From positions 121,605 to 185,604 of the forward strand of contig NZ_JARLTC010000026.1 of NCBI RefSeq assembly GCF_029382225.1: a stretch of 64,000 nt of DNA. The letters are read 5' to 3'. Position 1 is the first letter of the stretch, and each line of letters opens with the position of its first letter. Source of the DNA: Spongiactinospora sp. TRM90649 (GTDB lineage Bacteria > Actinomycetota > Actinomycetes > Streptosporangiales > Streptosporangiaceae). The notes under the pieces are model-generated. The model did no database searches. It had not been told where the DNA came from and worked only from the letters and a program-made list of their open reading frames with translations. Below are positions 57,511 through 64,000 of the stretch, piece by piece. A program made the translations under genes and the position numbers.

Positions 57511-58320
57511 TCAGCCTGTCGCCTGGAGGGTGCGGGAGATGCCGTGCGCGGCGGTGTGCAGGGCCGCCGCGAACCGGCCCTGCTTCATCCGGAAGGTGGG
57601 GGCCGTGATCGACAGCGCGCCGGCCAGTGTGCTGGAGTCCGCGAAGACGGGGACGGCCAGGCTCGTGTAGCCGAGCCTGGTCTCCTCCACCTCGACCGCG
57701 AGCCGATCGCCCCGGATCTTGTCGAGCTGGGCCGCGAGCCGTCCTGGCTGGACGATCGTCTTGTGGGTCAGGGGAGTGAGGCCATGCCGGACGACCTCGT
57801 GGAAGAGCGCCGGGGGCGAGAAGGCGATGATCACCTTCCCGGTGGCGGTGCAGAACAGCGGAAGCCGTCCGGCGACCCGGGACTGCTTGCGAAGCCCCCG
57901 GTGCACCATGAGCTTCTCGACGTACAGCACGTCGAGGCCGTCATGGATGGCGAAGTGGACCGTCTCCTGGGTGGCGAGCAGCAGGTCCTCCATGTACGGC
58001 AGGGCCGCCTCGCGCAGAATCCGCTGCCGGGGCACCCGCTGGCCGATCTCGAAGAGCCGCAGCCCGAGGCGGTAGCGGTTGCCCGCGCGCTCCAGCACCC
58101 CCCAGCCGAGCAGTTCCTGGGCCAGCCGGTGCACGCTGGCCTTGGCCACCCCGGTGCGCCGGACGAGCTCGGCGAGCGAGAGGGAGTCGTCCTCCGCCGT
58201 GAACGCCTCGATGATCAGGCGCGCCTTGCCCAGGACGGAGTTCATCGCCTCGGCGTCGCCGCCGCCCGCGGGAGTGGTGTCCGCCGCCGATTCGGGACGG
58301 GCGAGGGGAAGTGTGGTCAT
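57511..58320 (-). CDS. IclR-family transcriptional regulator
   Basis: A 269-residue regulator from ATG 58320 (GGAGGTT upstream; the frame extends to 58431 without homology). Winged helix at ~28-90 (KARLIIEAFTAEDDSLSLAELVRR... with AKASVHRLAQELLGWGVL), effector domain at ~100-265 with PLFCTATGKVIIAF and SLAVPVFADSSTLAGALSITAP. It ends 22 bases from the convergent LuxR gene. It lies downstream of a PucR-type regulator and the peptide importer on the same strand, suggesting local control of uptake and catabolism. Confidence 0.9.
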   Translation of the reverse strand: MTTLPLARPESAADTTPAGGGDAEAMNSVLGKARLIIEAFTAEDDSLSLAELVRRTGVAKASVHRLAQELLGWGVLERAGNRYRLGLRLFEIGQRVPRQRILREAALPYMEDLLLATQETVHFAIHDGLDVLYVEKLMVHRGLRKQSRVAGRLPLFCTATGKVIIAFSPPALFHEVVRHGLTPLTHKTIVQPGRLAAQLDKIRGDRLAVEVEETRLGYTSLAVPVFADSSTLAGALSITAPTFRMKQGRFAAALHTAAHGISRTLQATG

Positions 58321-58444
58321 GGCAGGAACCTCCCGGCCGCCTCGGTGACCTGTGAAGAGTTTGGTTCGTTCCACCGGAAACCGCCACCCCCGGTCACCGC
58401 GATGATCGCCCGGCCGGAGCGGTTTGCCCATGGAAACGTCCCGT

Positions 58445-59713
58445 TCAGTGGAACGGCGCCGTGCCGATCAGCCGGACCGCCCCAGGGAAGATCACTCCGT
58501 CCGTGCGGCTTGCGACGATCTCGGCGGCGAGGAGACCGGCGTGGACCTCCAGGCGTCCCGCACCGCTGAACAGGTCCGCTCCCAGCCGGGCCTCGACCTT
58601 TCTGATCCGGTGGTAGACGGTCGCACGGTGCAGATACAGGTCCGCCGCGACCTGCTTGACGTTCCCCGCCGTGGTCAGGAACGTCCTGAGGGTCCGGACG
58701 AGGTCCTCCGCCGACTCGTCTTCGAGAAGCCGTCGCAGGGACGGGCTGATGAAGTGGGAGACCAGGACGTCGGTGGGCACCGCGGCGAGGCCGCGCATGT
58801 GCGCGGTCCTCTCCCAGTGCACGACCTGGTGCTTCCAGCCCATGCTCTCGGCCAGGTCCAGGCTCTGCCTGGCCTGCCAGACGGCGACGCTCGCGCGGTC
58901 GGCCACGATCGTGCTGACCGTGACGAGCCACGGAAGGTCGACGCCGTTCCGCCTGGACCGGAAGATCAGGTCGGCGGTCTTCGCGGCGAGCCGTCCCGGC
59001 AGGGTCGGCTGGATGTCGCGCGGGTGCGGCGCCAGCAGCGCGAAGCCGACGGAGCCGCTGAACGCGATGAGGCACCGGTCGCGCAGATGGTCCTCGGCGA
59101 AGCGGTTCATCACGGCGGTGAGCCGTCGCTGCGCCGCCGATCCCGAGGCGTCCGGGGCGAGCGCCGGGGGCATCGAGAGCGCCAGGCAGACGAAGGTCCC
59201 GTCGTGCACCAGCTTCCCGTCGCGGATGGCCTGGCCCAGCAGTGAGTCCAGGCCGTCCAGATCGCCCGAGGCGAAGGCGCGGCCGACGTGGTCATCGGCC
59301 CATTCGGGCGACGCGAGCAGCCCGGCCGTCTCCAGCGAGCGGACGGTGGCCTCCGCGATGCGTCCCACGCTCTCGATCCGCTCGGGCGACAGCGGCCCCC
59401 GCACGCAGGTGATCCAGAGCAGCAGCGACGGCGCGGAACCGGGCGAGCGCACCGGGATCACCAGCATCAGCGGCATCCCGAGGTCGGCGCTCCCGCCGAC
59501 GTAGACGGGTTCGGAGATCAGAGCCACGGAGCGCGCGCTCAGCCCGAGGTGCCGGGGGGACACCGTCTCGGCGAAGCCCTCGTCCGCCGAGGAGTTCGGC
59601 GTCGAGCGGGCGATCCGGTGCAACTGCACGTCGGTGACCTCGACCGGCACGTCCAGCGAAGCGCCGAGGGAGTGCGCGAGTTCGTGCAGGTGCTGGGTGA
59701 GGACGCCGTTCAC
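58445..59713 (-). CDS. PucR/CdaR-family regulator
   Basis: A 422-residue protein. The N-terminal ~150 residues are GAF-like (SARSVALISEPVYVGG, PLMLVIPVRSPGSAPSLLLW), the middle resembles a degenerate GGDEF-like CdaR region, and the C-terminal ~60 residues are the PucR HTH with LVRTLRTFLTTAGNVKQVAADLYLHRATVYHRIRKVE (key pieces NVKQVAADLYLHRATVYHR). Such regulators control purine, amino acid or peptide uptake operons. Start is GTG 59713. It is 61 bases downstream of the importer ATPase gene, so probably co-transcribed with it. Confidence 0.87.
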   Translation of the reverse strand: MNGVLTQHLHELAHSLGASLDVPVEVTDVQLHRIARSTPNSSADEGFAETVSPRHLGLSARSVALISEPVYVGGSADLGMPLMLVIPVRSPGSAPSLLLWITCVRGPLSPERIESVGRIAEATVRSLETAGLLASPEWADDHVGRAFASGDLDGLDSLLGQAIRDGKLVHDGTFVCLALSMPPALAPDASGSAAQRRLTAVMNRFAEDHLRDRCLIAFSGSVGFALLAPHPRDIQPTLPGRLAAKTADLIFRSRRNGVDLPWLVTVSTIVADRASVAVWQARQSLDLAESMGWKHQVVHWERTAHMRGLAAVPTDVLVSHFISPSLRRLLEDESAEDLVRTLRTFLTTAGNVKQVAADLYLHRATVYHRIRKVEARLGADLFSGAGRLEVHAGLLAAEIVASRTDGVIFPGAVRLIGTAPFH

Positions 59714-59774
59714 GCCGCTCCCCTCCGCCCGAGCGCCCTCGGCTCCGTTCCGCTCCGCGTCGCCGGCACAGCGG

Positions 59775-60923
59775 TCAGCTTCCGCCGGCCGACGGCGGCG
59801 TGCCGGACGCCGACGTCGACGACGTGGCAGTGGCGACGGACAGGGCGGCGTCGACGCTGGTCGAGCGGGTCGGCCGGATCGTGCCGTCGCGGATGCCCTC
59901 CGCCCAGTGGCAGGCGACCTGGTGCGCGGCGGTCGTCCCCGAGACCTCGACGACCCGCAACGGCGGGCGCTCGGTGTCGCAGCGGGTCGGCTGCTTCCAC
60001 GGGCAACGGGTGCTGAACCGGCATCCGGGCGGCGGGTCCGCCGGGCTGGGCAGGTCGCCGCTGAGCAGGATCTGCTCGCGGGAGTCCTCGTACCGGGGGT
60101 CGGGCTGCGGCACGGCGGACAGCAGCGCCCGCGTGTAGGGGTGCAGCGGCTCGGCGAACAGTTCCGCGGTGGGCGCCTCCTCCACCATCCCGCCGAGGTA
60201 CATCACCCCGATCCGGTCGCTCACGTGCCGGATCACGGCGAGGTCGTGCGCGATGATCAGATAGGTCAGCCCGTACGTGGTCTGGACGTCTTGGAGGAGG
60301 TTGATGACCTGCGCCTGGACGGACACGTCCAGGGCGCTGACGGGCTCGTCCGCGACGATGAGCTGCGGCTCGACGGAGAGCGCCCTGGCGATGCCGATGC
60401 GCTGGCGTTGTCCTCCGGAGAACTCGTGCGGGTACTTGCGCAGCGCCGTCCGGGGCAGCCCGACCGAGTCGAGCAGCGCGTCGAGGCGTCCGGAGACGTT
60501 CCCCTTCGCCAGTCCGTGCGCGGACATCCCCTCACGGAACATCTGCTCGACGCTTTGCCGGGGGTCCAGGCTGCCCAGCGGGTCCTGGAAGACCATCTGC
60601 ATGTGGCGGCGCTGACGGCGCAGCGCCTCACCGCGCAGCGACCGCAGGTCGATCCCGTCGAAGCGGATCTCGCCCGAGGTCACGGGGGTGAGCTGGAGCA
60701 CGGCGCGCCCGAACGTCGACTTGCCGCACCCCGACTCCCCGACCAGGCCGTAGGTCTCCCCGCGCACGATCCGCAGGTCGACGCCGTCCACCGCGTGCAC
60801 GTGGCCGACGGTCCGGTCCACGAGGACGCCCCGGCGGATCGGGAAGTGGACCTTGAGGTCGCGCACATCGAGGAGCGGCGGCTCCCCGGCGCCCGGAGGG
60901 GTCGGGCCGGCGACGGTCGTCAT
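59775..60923 (-). CDS. Dipeptide/oligopeptide ABC importer ATPase (DppF/OppF type)
   Basis: A 382-residue ATPase from ATG 60923. Walker A is GESGCGKST, the signature EFSGGQRQRIGIARAL, Walker B LIVADEPVSALDVS. The C-terminal oligo_HPY extension carries CRFSTRCPWKQPTRC, the Cys cluster that holds an iron-sulfur site in Dpp/Opp ATPases. The last ~40 residues are low-complexity Ser/Thr/Ala. It pairs with the DppD-type ATPase whose gene it overlaps by 4 bases. Powers uptake of peptides or related solutes. Confidence 0.94.
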   Translation of the reverse strand: MTTVAGPTPPGAGEPPLLDVRDLKVHFPIRRGVLVDRTVGHVHAVDGVDLRIVRGETYGLVGESGCGKSTFGRAVLQLTPVTSGEIRFDGIDLRSLRGEALRRQRRHMQMVFQDPLGSLDPRQSVEQMFREGMSAHGLAKGNVSGRLDALLDSVGLPRTALRKYPHEFSGGQRQRIGIARALSVEPQLIVADEPVSALDVSVQAQVINLLQDVQTTYGLTYLIIAHDLAVIRHVSDRIGVMYLGGMVEEAPTAELFAEPLHPYTRALLSAVPQPDPRYEDSREQILLSGDLPSPADPPPGCRFSTRCPWKQPTRCDTERPPLRVVEVSGTTAAHQVACHWAEGIRDGTIRPTRSTSVDAALSVATATSSTSASGTPPSAGGS

Positions 60924-61951
60924 GGAGTCGGCTCCTTCGCCACGATGATCGGATCGGGCAGCGGGTGGTGGCAGCGCCAGCGCCGCTCGCCGCCGGCCGA
61001 CCACGTCGGCCCCTCCTGGAAGCAGAGGTCGGTGGCGACGCGACAGCGCGGCGCGAAGGCGCACCCCTCTGACCAGGGTATGTTGTCCGCGACAGAGCCC
61101 GGGATGGGGCGTAGCCGCGCCGCCTCGTCACCCAGCGCGGGCACGGATTCCAGCAGTCCGCCGGTGTAGGGATGCCGGGGGGCGTCGAACAGCGAGTAGC
61201 GGTCCGCTCGCTCGACGATGCGCCCGCCGTAGAGCACGTTGACCGTGTCGCACAGGCCGGCGACCACGCCGAGATCGTGCGTGATCATGATCAACGAGGT
61301 GCCGGAGCCGACGACGAGCTCCTTCAGGAGCGCGAGGATCTGGGCCTGGATCGTGACGTCCAGGGCCGTGGTCGGCTCGTCCGCGATCAGCAGCCGGGGT
61401 TCGCAGGCCAGGGCGATGGCGATCAGCACGCGCTGGCGCATTCCGCCGGAGATCTGGTGCGGGTACTCGTGCATCCGCCGGGCGGGGTCGGGGATGCCGA
61501 CGCGCGCCAGCATCTCCTGCGCCCGCCGGGTGGCCTGGGACCGGCTGGTCCGGCGATGGCGCTGGATGACCTCCGCCACCTGCACGCCCAGCGGCACGAC
61601 GGGGTTCAGCGAGGACAGCGGGTCCTGGAAGATCATCGCCACGTCGGCGCCACGGCGGTCGCGCAGCTCGCGATCCGACAGGGAGAGCAGGTCCACGCCG
61701 TCGAAGATCGCCCTGCCGCCGACGCGGGTCCCCCGGCGGGGCAGGAGCCCCATGATGGCGAGCGAGGTCACGGACTTGCCGCAGCCGGACTCGCCGACCA
61801 GGCCGACGACCTCGCCGGGGCGGACCTCGAACCCGACCCCGTCCACGGCCGTGAAGGACTCCTGGCCGGGCCGGGTGAACGTGACCGACAGGTCCTCGAC
61901 CACCAGCAGCGGATCCGCTCCGGCCCGGGTCGCGTGCGCACGCGCGCTCAT
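60920..61951 (-). CDS. Dipeptide/oligopeptide ABC importer ATPase (DppD/OppD type)
   Basis: A 343-residue ATPase from ATG 61951 with GGAGGTGA upstream. Walker A GESGCGKSV, signature QISGGMRQRVLIAIAL, Walker B LLIADEPTTALDVT, then the oligo_HPY tail with CAFAPRCRVATDLC. HDLGVVAGLCD is the H-loop region. Overlaps the DppF-type gene (ATGA) and follows the permease gene by 5 bases. Works with both permeases and a binding protein not in the window. Confidence 0.94.
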   Translation of the reverse strand: MSARAHATRAGADPLLVVEDLSVTFTRPGQESFTAVDGVGFEVRPGEVVGLVGESGCGKSVTSLAIMGLLPRRGTRVGGRAIFDGVDLLSLSDRELRDRRGADVAMIFQDPLSSLNPVVPLGVQVAEVIQRHRRTSRSQATRRAQEMLARVGIPDPARRMHEYPHQISGGMRQRVLIAIALACEPRLLIADEPTTALDVTIQAQILALLKELVVGSGTSLIMITHDLGVVAGLCDTVNVLYGGRIVERADRYSLFDAPRHPYTGGLLESVPALGDEAARLRPIPGSVADNIPWSEGCAFAPRCRVATDLCFQEGPTWSAGGERRWRCHHPLPDPIIVAKEPTP

Positions 61952-61956
61952 CTCGG

Positions 61957-62865
61957 TCACCTCCGGGTACGGGGGTCGAGGGTCTCGCGAAGCGACTCGC
62001 CCATCAGCGTGAAGCCCAGGGCGACGACGATGATGCACAGTGCCGGGTAGATCGCGAGATGCGGGAACGAGTTGAAGTACTGCTGCGCGCCGCCGAGCAT
62101 CTGACCCCACTCGGGCAGGCCGTCGTCGGGGTTGCCCAGCCCGAGGAAGGACAGGGCGGCCGCGTCGAGAATGGACACGGCCAGGCTGAGCGTCGCCTGC
62201 ACGATCACCGGCCCGAGCGCGTTGGGGACCATGTGCCGGAACACGATCGCGGTCGGCTTCACGCCCAGCGCCCGCGCGGCCAGCACGTGGTCGGTGCCGC
62301 GCTGCACCAGCATCGATCCGCGCATGAGCCGGGCGAAGACCGGGATCTGCACGATCGCGATGGTGAGGATCAGGGTCCACTCGTTGGGGTGGGAGAACAG
62401 GGCCGCGATCGAGAAGGCCATCAGCAGCGACGGGATCGCCAGCATCACGTCCACCACGCGCATCACGAGCATGTCGACCTTGCCGCCGAACACGCCCGCG
62501 AGGAGCCCGAGCGCGATGCCGCCGACGAAACCGCCGAGCGTCGCCATCACCCCGACGATGAGGGTCTGCCGGGCGCCGCCGATCAGCCGGGACAGCAGGT
62601 CGCGACCGGCGGGATCGCCGCCCAGCGGGAATCCGTCCTGCGGGAGCGGAACCGGGTTCGACTGGGCGCGCACCTGGTCGAGCAGCAGCGGGTCTGCCGG
62701 ATCGTGCGGCGCCAGCAGCGGCGCGGCGACCGCGACGAGGACGAACACGAACGTGATCACCGCACCGATCAGGAACGCCGGCTGGCGGAGCAGCCGCCGC
62801 AGGGTCTGCGCGCCCGGTCGTGCGGTCTCGGCACGGTGGCGCGGAGCGACCGGGACGGCGGTCAT
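61957..62865 (-). CDS. Dipeptide/oligopeptide ABC importer permease (DppC type)
   Basis: A 302-residue permease from ATG 62865. One N-terminal membrane helix (~30-50) precedes a periplasmic loop with PLGGDPAGRDLLSRLIGGAR and five further helices. The EAA-type loop is ARALGVKPTAIVFRHMVPNALGPVI. HPLGTD-like HxLGTDxxGRD motif of DppC appears here as FPLGGDPAGRD. Overlaps the DppB-type gene by 4 bases. Confidence 0.94.
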   Translation of the reverse strand: MTAVPVAPRHRAETARPGAQTLRRLLRQPAFLIGAVITFVFVLVAVAAPLLAPHDPADPLLLDQVRAQSNPVPLPQDGFPLGGDPAGRDLLSRLIGGARQTLIVGVMATLGGFVGGIALGLLAGVFGGKVDMLVMRVVDVMLAIPSLLMAFSIAALFSHPNEWTLILTIAIVQIPVFARLMRGSMLVQRGTDHVLAARALGVKPTAIVFRHMVPNALGPVIVQATLSLAVSILDAAALSFLGLGNPDDGLPEWGQMLGGAQQYFNSFPHLAIYPALCIIVVALGFTLMGESLRETLDPRTRR

Positions 62866-63869
62866 GGCGTCCTCACTCTCGGATCGCACAGCGCGTAGGC
62901 GATGTCGACGACGATGTTGATGACCAGGTACAGGACGGCGGCGAGCATGATCAGGGCCTGCAGCACCGCGTAGTCGCGCGTGGAGAAGGCCAGCGCCATC
63001 GACTGCCCGAGACCCCGGTAGTTGAAGACGGTCTCGGTGAGCACGGCCCCGGCGAACAGGCCGCCGGCCTGCAGCCCGATCACCGTGATCACCGGCAGCA
63101 GCGAGTTGCGCAGCACGTGCCGCCCGGCGATCGTCGGGTTCCGCAGGCCCTTGGAGTTCGCCGTGCGGATGAAGTCCTGCTGCAGAGTCTCGGCAACGGA
63201 CGCCCGGGTCAGCCGGAAGATCACGGCGAACGGGATGATCGCCAGGGCGATCGTCGGCAGCGTGAGGAACCGGAGGCTCTCGGTGAACGCGGCACCGCTC
63301 CCGGCGAGCAGCGAGTCCACGAGCGTCAGCCCCGTCGGCGTCGGTATGGAGCCGCTCAGGTCGGCCCGCCCCGACGGCGGCAGCCATCCCGCGCGGACGG
63401 CGAAGACGTACTTGAGGATGAACCCGGTGAAGAAGACCGGCACGGCCAGGCCGAGCACGGAGAAGCCGAGGAAGGCGACGTCGAACGTGCCGCGCCTGGT
63501 CGCCGCCCAGTAGCCGGCGGCGACGCCGAGCACCGCGCCGACGATCAGCGCGCACATGGCGAGCTCGATCGTGGCCGGTGCCCGCGTGAGGATCACCTCG
63601 GTGACCGGCGCGCCGCGCCAGACGCCCGTCGACACACCGAGGTCGCCGGTCCAGAACCGCCCCAGATAGCGCAGGTACTGCGTCCACAGCGACTCGTTCA
63701 GGCCGAGCGACTCGACGAGTTTCGCGCGGTCCTGCGGGCTGGCGTTCTCGCCGAGCAGCGCGTCGAGCGGTCCGCCGGGGAGGCTGCGCAGCCAGGCGAA
63801 GAGGATCGCCGTGAGGGCGACGAAGGTCACGACCGCTTGAAGTGACCTTCGAAGGATGAACCGGAACAT
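62862..63869 (-). CDS. Dipeptide/oligopeptide ABC importer permease (DppB type)
   Basis: A 335-residue permease. MFRFILRRSLQAVVTFVALTAILFAWLRSLPGGP is the usual DppB/OppB N-terminus (key piece RRSLQAVVTFVALTAILF and PGGP). Six membrane helices, the EAA loop TANSKGLRNPTIAGRHVLRNSLLPVI and the C-terminal INIVVDIAYALCDPRVR complete the family pattern. First visible gene of the importer operon; a substrate-binding protein gene would be expected upstream, beyond the contig end. The sequence 15 bases before the start degenerates into homopolymer. Confidence 0.93.
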   Translation of the reverse strand: MFRFILRRSLQAVVTFVALTAILFAWLRSLPGGPLDALLGENASPQDRAKLVESLGLNESLWTQYLRYLGRFWTGDLGVSTGVWRGAPVTEVILTRAPATIELAMCALIVGAVLGVAAGYWAATRRGTFDVAFLGFSVLGLAVPVFFTGFILKYVFAVRAGWLPPSGRADLSGSIPTPTGLTLVDSLLAGSGAAFTESLRFLTLPTIALAIIPFAVIFRLTRASVAETLQQDFIRTANSKGLRNPTIAGRHVLRNSLLPVITVIGLQAGGLFAGAVLTETVFNYRGLGQSMALAFSTRDYAVLQALIMLAAVLYLVINIVVDIAYALCDPRVRTP

Positions 63870-63885
63870 GTCTGTCCAATCGGTG

Positions 63886-64000
63886 CCGGGGGGGGGGGGG
63901 GGGGGCGGGGGGGGGCGGCCCCCCCCCGGGGGGGGGGGGGGGGGGGCCGCGCGGGCGGGGGGGGGGGGGCCCCCCCCGGGGGGGGGGGGGGGCCCCGCGG
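63886..64000. other. G/C homopolymer tail, probable sequencing or assembly artefact
   Basis: From about 63886 to the end the sequence is runs of G broken by short C runs, with no A or T. Nothing in the rest of the window resembles it. Such tails arise at contig ends from low-quality no-signal base calls. It should not be interpreted biologically. Confidence 0.85.

Overview
The window is high-GC DNA with frequent GTG and TTG starts, very short gene spacings (ATGA/GTGA overlaps), an F420-type luciferase-like oxidoreductase, an actinomycete-style IS110 element and a RiPP cluster. It suggests a filamentous actinobacterium; a Streptosporangiales-type genome is a reasonable guess but is inference. 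The last ~115 bases are almost pure G/C homopolymer, which looks like a contig-end artefact.

Layout. 0-2.4 kb: trpB-trpA followed by the 5' part of a GntR regulator gene. 2.4-19.3 kb: a catabolic region with an F420-type oxidoreductase, an SDR, a carboxymuconolactone-decarboxylase-like protein, a branched-chain-amino-acid-type ABC importer (LivF, fused LivM-LivG, LivH, binding protein), an IclR regulator, a two-subunit B12-dependent acyl-CoA mutase, a DUF35 Zn-ribbon/OB protein, a thiolase, an acyl-CoA synthetase, an amidase, a nitrilase-like hydrolase and an aldo/keto reductase. The 8-mer TCGTTTCA recurs at four gene boundaries here and may be the IclR operator. 19.5-25.8 kb: a Crp-like regulator followed by a compact operon of a class III nucleotide-cyclase-like protein, a STAND-like P-loop protein, an SPFH/band-7-like protein and a DUF4407-type membrane protein, an unassigned system resembling conflict or signalling islands. 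25.8-33.1 kb: a cystathionine/methionine-lyase-type PLP enzyme with an Lrp regulator, an AidA/PixA-like protein, a 1.6-kb gene-poor scar, and a two-component system coupled to a TAXI-type binding protein.

33.2-53.8 kb is the centrepiece: a thiopeptide-like RiPP cluster read on the minus strand. Five precursor genes (two or more too short for routine ORF calling) share an LE(S/T)(L/M) leader block ending in (A/T)AS, like thiomuracin-type leaders, and end in runs of four or five cysteines. Downstream lie an ocin-ThiF-like E1/RRE protein, a cyclodehydratase YcaO with a C-terminal PHPHP motif, a SagB-type dehydrogenase, a LanB glutamylation enzyme, two SpaB_C proteins (elimination and putative pyridine synthase), a second SagB-type enzyme, a second YcaO without PxPxP directly coupled to TfuA (the pair known for backbone thioamidation), a P450, an ABC exporter split by an IS110 element, and a DesK/NarL-type two-component system. 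A hairpin between precursors and enzymes could set their ratio. The inferred product is a set of polyazole, dehydrated, possibly thioamidated peptides; macrocyclisation is uncertain because most cores lack a distal Ser.

53.8-56.3 kb holds gene remnants (TetR C-terminus, an aldehyde dehydrogenase joined out of frame to an acyl-CoA dehydrogenase) among intact small genes. 56.4-63.9 kb holds LuxR, IclR and PucR regulators and a dipeptide-type ABC importer (two ATPases, two permeases) whose binding protein must lie beyond the contig end.
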